64,000 nucleotides of DNA from Aminicenans sp964648465 (lineage in GTDB: Bacteria > Acidobacteriota > Aminicenantia > Aminicenantales > Aminicenantaceae), in contig CAZYMU010000003.1 in assembly GCA_964648465.1 (NCBI GenBank), forward strand, positions 49,970 to 113,969. Reading direction: 5' to 3'. Under the pieces are notes generated by a model. It was not told the DNA's origin, searched no databases, and was given only the letters and a program-made list of their open reading frames with translations. This document shows, piece by piece, positions 51,958 to 61,342 of the stretch; within the stretch, counting starts at the first letter, position 1; every line of letters begins with the position of its first letter. The position numbers and the translations under genes are program-made.

Positions 51958-53106
51958 ATGACCGGGAGATATTTTAAATGTTTTTTTGCAGGCGCTGTTT
52001 TATTTCTCCTATCTACAGCAGTATTCTCCCAGACATTCGCGTATAAAGGATTTGTCTCTGGCTGGTTGACCGTTAATACTGACGCTAATACAAAGCCTCA
52101 ACTCGGCCTCCGCTGCCTGTCTGAATTTTCCCTGGAAAAGGCTCTTTCTCCAAAATACAATTTTGATATTGAATTCTCCTTGAATGCATACGGTACAGGC
52201 ACTATAAATGCTTTGGATGATGTTCATACGGAAGGAAAAGTAAAGCCTTACCGGATGTGGCTTCGTTTTTCATCAGCTCAGTTTGAGATTCGTCTGGGAC
52301 TCCAGAAGATAAATTTCGGGTCAGCCTCGCTGCTTCGTCCTTTGATGTGGTTTGACCGTATAGATCCGCGCGACCCTCTTCAGCTTACTGACGGAGTCTA
52401 CGGCCTTTTAATGAGGTATTATTTTCTTGACAACACCAATATTTGGGTGTGGGTACTTTACGGAAATGATGAACCAAAGGGCTGGGAATCAATGTCTTCT
52501 GACAGAAAATCTCCTGAGCTGGGAGGACGCATCCAGACCCCATTGGGGAAAGGTGAGATAGCTTTTTCCTATCACCACAGGGAAATCGCTGTAAAGGGGC
52601 TTTTCCAAGGCCTGGAGCCTGACAACACCCGGATTCCGGAAAACCGATTTGCGCTTGATGGTAAATGGGACATTGGAATCGGCATATGGTTTGAAACATC
52701 TCTGTTTCATCAGCAAACCGAATGCCTTCCCTATACATGGCAGAGGGCTTTAAATGTGGGTATGGATTACACTTTTAATATAGGGAATGGTTTAAATGTT
52801 ATTGGCGAACATTTTGTTTTAGAAGCAAGCAAGGATGCCTTTGGTTCTGGTGAAGCCGCTAAATTTTCGGCTCTGGCTTTGAATTATCCCTTGGGTTTAC
52901 TAGATAATATTACAGGAATACTATATTATGATTGGGAAAATAAAGACTTTTACAATTTTTTAAGATGGCAGCGGACTTACGACAGATGGAGTTTTCATTT
53001 TATGGCGTTTTGGAATCCTGAACAGTTTCGGGTATACAACACCCAACCGGGGAATAACCTGTTTGCCGGGAAAGGGATACAGGTGATGGCAGTATTTAAT
53101 TATTGA
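51958..53106 (+). CDS. Predicted outer-membrane beta-barrel protein
   Basis: A 382-residue protein with a signal peptide (to AVFSQ, ~25) and then alternating hydrophobic/aromatic strands throughout, including paired strands such as YNFDIEFSLNAYG, FEIRLGLQKINFGSASLLRPL and GIWFETSLFHQQTE, ending in FNY, a typical barrel C-terminus. It resembles porin-like proteins with the RxGLQKINFG motif seen in DUF1302-like barrels, but I cannot name a family with confidence. The ABC ATPase gene starts nine bases after its stop, so it heads an operon with the LolCDE-like transporter and LolA-like protein. Confidence 0.78.
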   Translation: MTGRYFKCFFAGAVLFLLSTAVFSQTFAYKGFVSGWLTVNTDANTKPQLGLRCLSEFSLEKALSPKYNFDIEFSLNAYGTGTINALDDVHTEGKVKPYRMWLRFSSAQFEIRLGLQKINFGSASLLRPLMWFDRIDPRDPLQLTDGVYGLLMRYYFLDNTNIWVWVLYGNDEPKGWESMSSDRKSPELGGRIQTPLGKGEIAFSYHHREIAVKGLFQGLEPDNTRIPENRFALDGKWDIGIGIWFETSLFHQQTECLPYTWQRALNVGMDYTFNIGNGLNVIGEHFVLEASKDAFGSGEAAKFSALALNYPLGLLDNITGILYYDWENKDFYNFLRWQRTYDRWSFHFMAFWNPEQFRVYNTQPGNNLFAGKGIQVMAVFNY

Positions 53107-53115
53107 GAGGAAACA

Positions 53116-53838
53116 ATGGAAAATTCTTTTTTGATTAAAACCAAAGAGCTTGTCAAGATCTATCTTATAGGATGGAAAAAATTAGCCGCTTTAGACCATG
53201 TCAGCTTAAACTTTGCCAAGGCTGAGTTTACCGGTGTAGTCGGGCCCAGCGGCTCGGGAAAAACCACTCTGCTGAACATCATAGGTTCTCTTGATGTTCC
53301 TACAGAAGGCAGTGCTGAAGTTTTGGGGAAAAAAGTAGAAAAACTGTCAAATCGACAGGCAGCTGCTCTACGAAACCAAAGCATCGGATTCATTTTTCAA
53401 ACATTTAACCTGCTTCCTGTATATACGGTTTTTGAAAATGTGGAGTTTCCACTTTTACTGCTGGGGATGTCCTCGGGTGAGAGAAAACAAAAAGTTATGC
53501 AGACTTTAGAATGGGTAGATCTGGTGGATCGTGCCAAATCCAAACCGGCCCAGCTTTCCGGCGGTCAGTGTCAGCGTGTAGCAATCGCGCGGGCAGTGGT
53601 TAAAAAACCTGCCATAATATTAGCTGACGAACCGACTGCGAATCTGGATGCTGAGAATTCGCATAAAATCCTCCGGACTATGGAAGAATTAAACCGGGAG
53701 CTCAAAACTACTTTTATCTTTGCCACTCACGATGAAAAAGTCATCCGCTATTTACACAGGAAAATTACTCTTGTCGATGGGAAAGTAGCAAAAGATGAGG
53801 TAATGAATCCAAAAAAAATTGAAGGGAAAGGACAATGA
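53116..53838 (+). CDS. LolD/MacB-type ABC transporter ATPase
   Basis: A 240-residue nucleotide-binding protein: Walker A GPSGSGKTT (~47-55), Q-loop FIFQTFNLLPVYTVFENVEFPL, signature LSGGQCQR, Walker B IILADEPTANLDAE and switch ATHDEK. The residues around the Q-loop are typical of LolD/MacB proteins. Its stop overlaps the first permease start (ATGA). It supplies ATP to the two FtsX-type permeases that follow. Confidence 0.93.
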   Translation: MENSFLIKTKELVKIYLIGWKKLAALDHVSLNFAKAEFTGVVGPSGSGKTTLLNIIGSLDVPTEGSAEVLGKKVEKLSNRQAAALRNQSIGFIFQTFNLLPVYTVFENVEFPLLLLGMSSGERKQKVMQTLEWVDLVDRAKSKPAQLSGGQCQRVAIARAVVKKPAIILADEPTANLDAENSHKILRTMEELNRELKTTFIFATHDEKVIRYLHRKITLVDGKVAKDEVMNPKKIEGKGQ

Positions 53839-55010
53839 TAATCCCGCGGTTGGCTCTAAAAAACCTGTTAGGAGCCGGTCTCCGCACCTGGCTTAATGTA
53901 GTGGTGCTATCTTTTGCTTTTGTCGCGATCATCGGGCTCCAGGGTATATATGAAGGTATGAATAATCAGGCGGTTCACGCTCTGACGGATGCTGAATACG
54001 GAGGAGGCCAGTACTGGCAGGAAAATTACGATCCTTATGAGCCCTTATCTCTTCCGGATGCACATGCGCCTTTGCCTGAGGCCTTACTTGGCTTAAAAGA
54101 TGAGGGTTTAGCAGCGCCTGTATTGATCGTTCAGGGCACTATTTATCCCAGCGGCCGCATCCAGCCTGTTTTGATAAAGGGAATAGACCCTACCCAGTCA
54201 GTAATATCTATTCCCACCCATTTTCTCGCCCGTGAAGATGTAGAGCTGCCTGCCCTTATCGGTACCCGCATGGCTAAAAATGCCGGTTTAAAAAAAGGAG
54301 ATACAATAACTGTCAGGTGGCGGGATGCTCAGGGTACATTTGATGCTAAGGATGCCTATATTGTTGAGGTCATGCGCACAACTGCGCAGTCGATCGACCG
54401 GGGCCAGATGTGGGTTCCGCTGAAGAAAATACAGGAACTTGCCAGGATGCCGAATGAGGCAAGCTTGGTTGTGCTGGTCCAAGATACTGAGCTCTTAAAA
54501 GAAGGACTGGCGGGATGGGACTTTAAAAACCTTGAATTTCTTATTAAGGACATAACTGAATTGGTGCAGGCCAAGACAATAGGGGGTTCCATTATGTATG
54601 TGATCTTGCTTTTACTGGCTATGCTGGCGATTTTTAATACCCAAGTGCTTTCAATTTTCAGGCGGCGAAAGGAAATGGGGACTTTAATGGCCTTGGGATT
54701 TACCCGTGTTAAAGTTATTCAGCTTTTTACTCTGGAAGGAGCTTTGCATGGTGTCCTGGCTGCTCTAGTAGCTGCGATATACGGCACTCCGCTTTTGGCC
54801 ATTTTTGCTAAGAAGGGATGGGCTATGCCTGATAGTGTTGACAGCTATGGGTTTGCCATAGGGGATAAACTTATCCCCACTTATGGGGCGGGCTTGATCA
54901 TTGGCACAACCGTTCTTGTCCTTATTGTGACCACTATTGTCAGCTTTTTGCCTACCAGAAAAATTGCGAAACTTAAACCGACTGATGCTTTGAGGGGAAG
55001 GATGTCATGA
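53835..55010 (+). CDS. LolC/E-like FtsX-family permease 1
   Basis: A 391-residue protein with one N-terminal helix (residues ~20-38), an extracytoplasmic domain (~40-250) and three C-terminal helices with the cytoplasmic linker FRRRKEMGTLMALGFTRVKVIQLF between helices 2 and 3. The start of the next permease overlaps its stop by four bases, so translation is coupled. With the second permease it should form the heterodimeric membrane part of a LolCDE-like system. Confidence 0.9.
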   Translation: MIIPRLALKNLLGAGLRTWLNVVVLSFAFVAIIGLQGIYEGMNNQAVHALTDAEYGGGQYWQENYDPYEPLSLPDAHAPLPEALLGLKDEGLAAPVLIVQGTIYPSGRIQPVLIKGIDPTQSVISIPTHFLAREDVELPALIGTRMAKNAGLKKGDTITVRWRDAQGTFDAKDAYIVEVMRTTAQSIDRGQMWVPLKKIQELARMPNEASLVVLVQDTELLKEGLAGWDFKNLEFLIKDITELVQAKTIGGSIMYVILLLLAMLAIFNTQVLSIFRRRKEMGTLMALGFTRVKVIQLFTLEGALHGVLAALVAAIYGTPLLAIFAKKGWAMPDSVDSYGFAIGDKLIPTYGAGLIIGTTVLVLIVTTIVSFLPTRKIAKLKPTDALRGRMS

Positions 55011-56281
55011 TAAAATTTCTATTTAAAGGGCTGCTCAGGGACCGCTCGCGGAGCCTGTTTCCGATTCTGACTGTCTTTTTGGGAGTTTTACTTACAGTAG
55101 TGTTTTACGGTTGGATTCAAGGCGCTTTGACCAATATGATAGATGCAAATGCCAGATTCAGCACCGGTCATGTAAAAATAATGTCGCGCGCTTATGCTAA
55201 AGAGGTTGACCAGATACCTAATGACCTTGCCTTTATCGGAGCTGAGAAACTTACGCAGGATCTAAGACATCAGTTTCCCAGTTTGATCTGGGTTTCCAGG
55301 ATCAAATTTGGTGGATTACTCGACATTCCGGATGAATATGGAGAGACCCGCGACCAGGGTCCGGTATCGGGGATGGCAGTGGATCTTTTTTCATCTGAAA
55401 CGCGGGAATGGGAGATTCTAAATCTTACGGATGCGCTTGTGCGTGGCCGGCTGCCGGAAAAGAGGGGGGAAATTTTAATCGGCGAAAAATATGCCCGCCA
55501 GTTGAATGTAAAACCCGGGGAGACAGCGACACTTATCAGTTCCACAATGTATGGAAGTATGGCAATGGCTAATTTTACTGTAGCCGGCACCATACGTTTC
55601 GGGGTAACTGCTCTGGACCGGGGGGCAATGATAGCGGATATTAGCGACATCCGGGCGGCTCTGAATATGGAGGATGCTTCCGGTGAGATCCTGGGATTAT
55701 TCAATGATTTTGTCTACCGTGATGAGCAAGCTGAGGAGATCAAAGCCGCATTTAATGCCAATTATGCAAAAGGTAATGATGAGTTTTTACCGGTTATGGA
55801 CACATTGCCCGGTCAGAGTGGCATGGCAGACTACCTGGAGATGGTCGGGACCATGTCTGTATCGATATTAGTTATTTATATAGTAGCAATGTCTATTGTG
55901 TTGTGGAATGCCGGTCTGATGGGCAGTCTCAGGCGCTATGGGGAGATCGGGGTACGCCTGGCAATGGGGGAGACCAAAGGTCATCTCTATCGTTCGCTGA
56001 TCAGTGAATCTTTGATGGTAGGCTTTATCGGCTCGGTTTTAGGTACAGCAGTAGGACTGGCAATAACCTATTTTCTGCAGGAAAAAGGAATTAATATAAG
56101 TGGGATGATGAAAAATGCTTCCATACTTTTTTCAGATGTCATGCGCGCCAGGATAACACCTGCCTGTTTTTTTATAGGATTTTTGCCGGGGATGGTGGCC
56201 ACTTTCCTGGGTGCTTCGATCTCTGGTATCGGAATATATAAGCGTAAGACATCTCATTTGATGAAGGAGCTTGAAGCATGA
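55007..56281 (+). CDS. LolC/E-like FtsX-family permease 2
   Basis: A 424-residue FtsX-family permease: helix at ~15-40, a larger extracytoplasmic domain (~45-280) and three helices after SLRRYGEIGVRLAMGETKGHLYRSLI, the conserved linker. It differs clearly from permease 1, in keeping with LolC/LolE-type heterodimers. Its stop overlaps the start of the LolA-like gene (ATGA). The partner substrate may be a lipoprotein or the LolA-like chaperone cargo. Confidence 0.9.
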   Translation: MIKFLFKGLLRDRSRSLFPILTVFLGVLLTVVFYGWIQGALTNMIDANARFSTGHVKIMSRAYAKEVDQIPNDLAFIGAEKLTQDLRHQFPSLIWVSRIKFGGLLDIPDEYGETRDQGPVSGMAVDLFSSETREWEILNLTDALVRGRLPEKRGEILIGEKYARQLNVKPGETATLISSTMYGSMAMANFTVAGTIRFGVTALDRGAMIADISDIRAALNMEDASGEILGLFNDFVYRDEQAEEIKAAFNANYAKGNDEFLPVMDTLPGQSGMADYLEMVGTMSVSILVIYIVAMSIVLWNAGLMGSLRRYGEIGVRLAMGETKGHLYRSLISESLMVGFIGSVLGTAVGLAITYFLQEKGINISGMMKNASILFSDVMRARITPACFFIGFLPGMVATFLGASISGIGIYKRKTSHLMKELEA

Positions 56282-57027
56282 AACGCTCATATCTAATATT
56301 TGGGATTTTGGTTTTATTGATAGTTTCCGCTGCAAATGCGGTTGAAACGCCTTCGGGTGAATGGATCTTAAAGCAGGTAGATAAAAATATCGGTTCCGAT
56401 AATAAAATAACAATGGGGGCTATGATAATCCATGGCCGCAGAGGAAGTAGGACGATTAAATCAAAATCGTGGCTTAAAGGCACAAACATCTCTTTTACTG
56501 AATATCTGGCTCCTGCCCGGGAAAAGGGCACCAAGATGTTAAAGCTGGCCGATGAGTTGTGGACATATTCGCCTTCCACTGACAGGATAATCAAGATCTC
56601 AGGGCATATGCTGAGACAATCTGTTATGGGATCTGACTTTTCTTATGAAGATATGATGGAAGACCCGGAGCTGCACAAATTGTATGAAGCTGAAGTAATA
56701 GCAGAAGAAACTTATGATGAAAGGCTGTGCTGGGTTTTGGAATTGACCGCACGTGATGATGATATCGCTTATTACTCCCGGAAGGTCTGGGTGGATAAAG
56801 AAAGATTTATTGCCCTTAAAGAACAACGTTATGCCCGCAGCGGTAAACTGCTTAAAACTACGGAAATATTCGATGTTATCATTGTGCAGAACCGTTGGGT
56901 TCCAAGAAAGATGCTTTTTAAAGATGTGCTCAAAGGAGGGAAGGGAACGGAATTTTTACTGGAATCTATTGAATTTAACGCTGATATTCCCGCTCACATA
57001 TTCACAAAAGCAGCCCTCAGAAAATAA
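56278..57027 (+). CDS. LolA-like outer-membrane lipoprotein-sorting protein
   Basis: A 249-residue periplasmic protein with a signal peptide (to ANA, ~20). The mature part follows the PF17131 LolA-like pattern: ILKQVDKNIGSDNK, MIIHGRRGSRTIKSKSWLKGTNISFTEYLAPAREKGTKML (LolA-like half-barrel with the EYLxPxxxKGxKML block), LWTYSPSTDRIIKISGHM and MGSDFSYEDMM. Such proteins carry lipids or lipoproteins through the periplasm. It closes the operon barrel-ATPase-permease-permease-carrier. Confidence 0.9.
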   Translation: MKRSYLIFGILVLLIVSAANAVETPSGEWILKQVDKNIGSDNKITMGAMIIHGRRGSRTIKSKSWLKGTNISFTEYLAPAREKGTKMLKLADELWTYSPSTDRIIKISGHMLRQSVMGSDFSYEDMMEDPELHKLYEAEVIAEETYDERLCWVLELTARDDDIAYYSRKVWVDKERFIALKEQRYARSGKLLKTTEIFDVIIVQNRWVPRKMLFKDVLKGGKGTEFLLESIEFNADIPAHIFTKAALRK

Positions 57028-57047
57028 AATAGGATGTGTCCCTATTT
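57027..57047. terminator. TGTGTCCC-type repeat between convergent operons
   Basis: AAATAGG (57027-57033) and CCTATTT (57041-57047) are perfect arms around ATGTGTC. It lies exactly between the stop codons of two convergent operons and may act as a bidirectional terminator. It belongs to the dispersed repeat family also found at 44398, 51707 and 61343. Confidence 0.5.
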
Positions 57048-57708
57048 ATTCTGCTTCCCGTCCGTCGAATAGATGGATGATGCGCTGGGAATGACTGGCT
57101 AAGCGGTCGTCGTGGGTAACCATAACGATAGTACGTCCTTTCTTCCAAAGCCTGCCGAGAAGTTCTATTATCTCTTCGCCGCTCTTAGAATCCAGATTTC
57201 CGGTGGGTTCGTCAGCCAGGATAATGGAAGGATCGTTGGCTAATGCCCGGGCCAGAGCGATACGCTGCTGCTGACCTCCGGAAAGCTCTGAAGGCCGGTG
57301 CCTTTTCCACTTTAAAAGTCCTACTTCGTTTAATAGTTCAGTAATACGTTCTTTTCGATTTCTGCTGTTTTTTCCGTTAAAGAGCATGGGGAGTTCTATA
57401 TTCTCCCAGGCGGTGGCATAGGGGAGGAGGTTGAAATTCTGGAAGACAAAGCCCATCATTTTGTTGCGGATAGAGGCAAGCTGATCAAAGGTAAGTCCTG
57501 CTACGTTTTTACCTTCCAGGTAATACTCCCCCTCGGTCGGGGTATCCAGACAGCCGATGATGTTCATAAGAGTCGACTTGCCTGAGCCTGAGGGACCCAT
57601 GATGGTTACAAATTCTCCGGCAGCAATCTGCAAAGATACTCCGCTCAACGCTTCAAGCGCCTGAGTACCCATTTGATAAACCTTTTTGATTTTATTGAAT
57701 TTGATCAT
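57046..57708 (-). CDS. MacB-type ABC ATPase
   Basis: A 220-residue nucleotide-binding protein: Walker A GPSGSGKST (~38-46), Q-loop FVFQNFNLLPYATAWENIELP, signature LSGGQQQR, Walker B IILADEPTGNLDSK and MVTHDD. I start it at ATG 57708, behind AGAGGTG; an in-frame extension to 57834 overlaps the upstream permease and is a shadow. It powers the two MacB-type permeases encoded before it. In a textbook MacB the ATPase is fused to the permease; here it is separate. Confidence 0.93.
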   Translation of the reverse strand: MIKFNKIKKVYQMGTQALEALSGVSLQIAAGEFVTIMGPSGSGKSTLMNIIGCLDTPTEGEYYLEGKNVAGLTFDQLASIRNKMMGFVFQNFNLLPYATAWENIELPMLFNGKNSRNRKERITELLNEVGLLKWKRHRPSELSGGQQQRIALARALANDPSIILADEPTGNLDSKSGEEIIELLGRLWKKGRTIVMVTHDDRLASHSQRIIHLFDGREAE

Positions 57709-57718
57709 AGTATCACCT

Positions 57719-58969
57719 CTATTCATACCGAAGAGAATCAATGGGATTGAGCCGGGAAGCACGCACAGCCGGGAAAATGCCTGACATAAATACCAACGTC
57801 CCCACAATGACCAGGAAAATGATAAATGTCTCAAATGAAAAAATCGGACGTAGGAGATATCCTTCTATTCCAAATCCCTCATAATTGATCGGGGCAAGCC
57901 GAACCAGATATATGATGTTGAAAGCCGTTACAAGGCCCCAGAAAGTCCCTTTCAAAAAAATAAACAGTGTTTCCAGGATGAACTGTTGGATAATCACCCG
58001 GCGCTTAGCGCCGAGAGCCATCTTAATGCCGATCTCCTGTTTCCTTTCTCTGATGACAGCATACATCAAATTAGTGACACCCACAGCTCCGATAAGCAGT
58101 GTCAAAGCACCCATTATGCCAAGGAATACCTCAATGCCCTTGAATATGGCTCCAGCTTCTTTAGCGTCATCGATCGTATTCCAGATACTGAGAGCATAAC
58201 GGTCGGTGGGGTCAAAACGGTATTTTTTACCGAGTAGAGTATGCACCCGATCCTCGATGAGCGGAGAAAAGTGAATCTCCCGGGGATGGATGTGGATGCG
58301 GTCTATATGCACCTGACTGTCGATCTGGGTGAAAGCCGAGTAAGGGGTATAGATCTGATCTGCGTCCGGCCCCTGATACATGGAATCCTGGAGCTTTTTT
58401 TTCAGTACGCCAATAACAGTAAATGGGATGCGGTTTATGATGATGTTTTGTCCCACAGGGTTCTCAGTGCCAAAGAGGTCGGTTCCTACTTTCCAACCGA
58501 TAAAAGCCACTTTGCGGCCATTCTTCACATCCTCTGCATTTAGAAAACGGCCTCCCATTTGAGGAATCTGGGTCCGCATCTGGGCAAACTCTGCTGTTGT
58601 TCCATGAATCGTACGGTTGATCTCTTTGCGATTTGCCGATACAGGCCAACTGTTATAAGATTCGGGAGCTATCAAGGATATTTCGGGAATTCTCTCCTTT
58701 AGATACTGGATGTCGCCTGGGTAAAGACGGATTCGCCTTCCTTTGGGAAGCCCTTGATAAAGTTTTGAGGTTTGGCCTCCGGAGATCATGATCAGATCTT
58801 GTCCCAAACCGCTGAAACTTATGCGGAACTGGGCTGACATTCCCTGACCAAATGCAAGAAGTAGAAGAATCGAGAGGGAACCCCAGAAAAGAGCAAATGT
58901 GATCAGAGCAGCTTTCTTGCGTCGTTTTCGGAATTCATTCGAAAAGAAGCGCAGCAGTGTAAGATTCAT
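57719..58969 (-). CDS. MacB-type permease 2
   Basis: A 416-residue protein with one N-terminal helix (~20-42), a periplasmic MacB_PCD domain (~45-270: GRRIRLYPGDIQYLKERIPEIS, GRFLNAEDVKNGRKVAFIG, VGQNIIINRIPFTVIGVLKKK) and three C-terminal helices with the linker VIRERKQEIGIKMALGAKRRVI. One of two similar permeases in this operon; the genes are one base apart. Related to antimicrobial-peptide or toxin exporters of the MacAB-TolC type. Confidence 0.92.
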   Translation of the reverse strand: MNLTLLRFFSNEFRKRRKKAALITFALFWGSLSILLLLAFGQGMSAQFRISFSGLGQDLIMISGGQTSKLYQGLPKGRRIRLYPGDIQYLKERIPEISLIAPESYNSWPVSANRKEINRTIHGTTAEFAQMRTQIPQMGGRFLNAEDVKNGRKVAFIGWKVGTDLFGTENPVGQNIIINRIPFTVIGVLKKKLQDSMYQGPDADQIYTPYSAFTQIDSQVHIDRIHIHPREIHFSPLIEDRVHTLLGKKYRFDPTDRYALSIWNTIDDAKEAGAIFKGIEVFLGIMGALTLLIGAVGVTNLMYAVIRERKQEIGIKMALGAKRRVIIQQFILETLFIFLKGTFWGLVTAFNIIYLVRLAPINYEGFGIEGYLLRPIFSFETFIIFLVIVGTLVFMSGIFPAVRASRLNPIDSLRYE

Positions 58970-58970
58970 T

Positions 58971-60203
58971 TTATTTCCTCAGTGCAGTGATGGGATTTGT
59001 AGAGGCAGCATTTTTGGCGGGAATGAAGCCGGCAACAGTCCCGATTAGCAGAAGGATTGATATAGATGAGACAGCGACCGAGTGACTGATTTGGGGAGTT
59101 CCTACAAACTGGGTGACAGCCTCCGGCATTGTTTGGACTAACCTTACTACGGCTCCGGAAAAAGCAAAGCCGACAAGCCCGCCAATTAACATAATAGTGA
59201 GTGACTCGCTGAAAAACTGAAACAGAATTGTGCGGCGGCGGGCACCCACAGCCAGTTTGATTCCGATCTCCCGGCCTCTTTCTTCTACTACGACCATCAT
59301 GATAGATGCGACTCCCACTCCTCCTACAAGCAGGGTAAAGGAGCCGATAACCCCCAGGAATACATTGAAGGCGATGAAAAAAGTCCGGAAACTTTTTTCC
59401 ATTTCAAGCGTATCCCAAACAGCGATCGCATCTGGATCCTGAGGATCGAACCCGATCAGCTTGGATAGGTGATTTTTAATTCCCTGTGTCACCTCAGCAC
59501 TCCGATTGAAATCCAAAGGGCGGAAGATGATGTTAGAAACGTATTTGGCCCCGTAGAGGGTGCTGTAAGTGGTCCATGGGATAAAGGCACATCTTTCGTC
59601 TCGATTACCATTGTAATTCGAGGATTGAAGTTTTTTCGCCATGACCCCAATCACGGTGAAGGGGACTCCTTCGATAAAGATGCTTTTCCCCAGGGGATCA
59701 CTGGTGGTGAAAAGATCTGTAGCTAAGACGTTTCCGATAAGGCATACCCGCCTTTTCTCTTTCATGTCTAATGGATTTATAAAACGCCCCTTTGCCGGGA
59801 TAATGTTGCGCATCCGCTCGAAAGGAGGGTTGATTCCCCGCACAGTGTTAAGAAACTCCCGTCTTTCATACCGCATCCTACAGCTTCTAACAAATTCCGG
59901 GCTTATAATTTCAATATCTGAAACTTTATCGGGGATGTCTTCTACCTGCTCAGGAGTTATACGGATGGGTTTGCCTTTCTGAAATCCTTTGTATGGAAGA
60001 GTGGTCTGTGAGGGGAACATAAGCACGATCCCGTAGCCCATGCCGTGAAAGCGCTTTGTCTGAGCTTTTCCCACTGATTCACCAAAGGCGATCAAAAGAA
60101 TGACTGAAAAAGTTCCCCAAATAACCCCAGAAAGAGTGAGAATGGTCCGCAGTGGCTGGCGCATCAAGTCGCGGACGAGATTTCGAAAGAAGATAGTAAT
60201 CAT
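58971..60203 (-). CDS. MacB-type permease 1
   Basis: A 410-residue protein with the same plan as its neighbour: helix ~18-40, MacB_PCD domain (GKPIRITPEQVEDIPDKVSDIEIISPEF, GRFINPLDMKEKRRVCLIG, GKSIFIEGVPFTVIGVMAKK) and three C-terminal helices with EERGREIGIKLAVGARRRTILFQF. The periplasmic domains of the two permeases align well, so they arose by duplication, possibly forming a heterodimer. Its start overlaps the adaptor gene stop by four bases. Confidence 0.92.
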   Translation of the reverse strand: MITIFFRNLVRDLMRQPLRTILTLSGVIWGTFSVILLIAFGESVGKAQTKRFHGMGYGIVLMFPSQTTLPYKGFQKGKPIRITPEQVEDIPDKVSDIEIISPEFVRSCRMRYERREFLNTVRGINPPFERMRNIIPAKGRFINPLDMKEKRRVCLIGNVLATDLFTTSDPLGKSIFIEGVPFTVIGVMAKKLQSSNYNGNRDERCAFIPWTTYSTLYGAKYVSNIIFRPLDFNRSAEVTQGIKNHLSKLIGFDPQDPDAIAVWDTLEMEKSFRTFFIAFNVFLGVIGSFTLLVGGVGVASIMMVVVEERGREIGIKLAVGARRRTILFQFFSESLTIMLIGGLVGFAFSGAVVRLVQTMPEAVTQFVGTPQISHSVAVSSISILLLIGTVAGFIPAKNAASTNPITALRK

Positions 60204-61279
60204 ATGATTTTACGGGGAGGTCTTTCAACAACCTTTTCACCTTCTTTTAAGCCGTTTGTGATTTCGATGTTCAATCCGTCAGAAAGACCAGTCTGAACCT
60301 CTTTTTTTTCTATCTCTTCGCCCTTTTGCACTTCTACAAATTTCTTGCCGTTTTCAAATAGCACCAGTCGTTCAGGAAGTATCAAGATGTCTTCTCTGGC
60401 TTGGACAGTAATTGTGGCTGTGGCGGAGTAGCCTGCTCGAAGCAGCTGACCGCCGTCATCGGAGATAAGGATTTCAATGTCAAAAAGGGTGGCGTTGCCA
60501 TCTTTCTTTGCCTTGGGATATATCCTATCCACCTGGCCCAGGATACGACTATCAGGCAAAGCGCCTATTTGAATGTCCGCATCCATACCGACCCGGATTT
60601 TTCCGACATCGATTTCATCCACTGTGCCCTTAAAAAGCAGCGTTCCCATGTCAGCTAAAGAACAGAGTTCAGTTCCTGGTTGGAAATTGGTCAGAGGTAC
60701 AACGGGATCCCCTTGGAAAACATTCTGGGAAAGGATCATACCATTGGTAGGGGATTTTACAATGGAGTCAATGCTGCGGTTGCTTAGCTGAATGCGGCCT
60801 TTTTCCATAAGATTGAATTTATCCTGAGTGATTTTAAATCTTAATCTGCCTTCATTGTAAGCCGATTGACTGGCTTCCATATCAGAACTGGATATGAACG
60901 ATTCCTTAAAAAGCTTGAGATTTCTCTCCTGCTCTGCCCGGAGTTTATCCAAAGCGATTTGAGCCATTTCCATGTTCCGTCTCGTTTCGACATATTCCAC
61001 TGGTGTCGGATTGGGGGAGATCTTAAATAGCGGGTTTTCTTTCTGGACTGAGTCTCCGACTTTGAACATGACTTCTGAGACTATGCCGGGAATGGTCGAT
61101 TTGACTTTAATTTCCTGTTCCGGCTCGATGGTCCCCACTGCCAGGGCCTTTTCACTGATGGTGCCCTTTGTGACTTCCACGAAATTTAAAGTTTCTTCAT
61201 TTTTTTTGCGGGAGAAGAGAAAAACGAAGAAAATTGCTACAAATACGACAGCTAAAATTCTCCAAATCCATTTTTTCAT
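60200..61279 (-). CDS. MacA-like periplasmic adaptor (HlyD/RND-MFP family)
   Basis: A 359-residue protein with an uncleaved N-terminal helix (residues 5-23). The lipoyl half-motifs TIEPEQEIKVKSTIPGIVSEVMFKVGDSVQKENPLFKI and SIVKSPTNGMILSQNVFQGDPVVP, a helical hairpin (~100-165) and a beta-barrel domain with VDEIDVGKIRVGMDADIQIGALPDS are visible. It links the inner-membrane ABC complex to an outer-membrane channel (a TolC homologue is not in this window). GAGGTG precedes the ATG. Heads the four-gene operon. Confidence 0.92.
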   Translation of the reverse strand: MKKWIWRILAVVFVAIFFVFLFSRKKNEETLNFVEVTKGTISEKALAVGTIEPEQEIKVKSTIPGIVSEVMFKVGDSVQKENPLFKISPNPTPVEYVETRRNMEMAQIALDKLRAEQERNLKLFKESFISSSDMEASQSAYNEGRLRFKITQDKFNLMEKGRIQLSNRSIDSIVKSPTNGMILSQNVFQGDPVVPLTNFQPGTELCSLADMGTLLFKGTVDEIDVGKIRVGMDADIQIGALPDSRILGQVDRIYPKAKKDGNATLFDIEILISDDGGQLLRAGYSATATITVQAREDILILPERLVLFENGKKFVEVQKGEEIEKKEVQTGLSDGLNIEITNGLKEGEKVVERPPRKII

Positions 61280-61313
61280 AATTCACCTCAGATTTATACA
61301 ACTACATAAGTAA

Positions 61314-61325
61314 TACGAATTCGTA
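61314..61325. promoter_or_regulatory. 12-bp perfect palindrome TACGAATTCGTA
   Basis: TACGAATTCGTA at 61314-61325 lies 35 bases upstream of the MacA-like ATG, in the divergent promoter region shared with the amidase gene. It could be an operator for the efflux operon; no regulator gene is adjacent. Confidence 0.4.
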
Positions 61326-61342
61326 AGGAAAAAAGTTCACAA

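Noticed and set aside
58380..58649. Short frames on both strands inside the MacB permease genes
   Set aside because: They are shadows of permease coding sequence.
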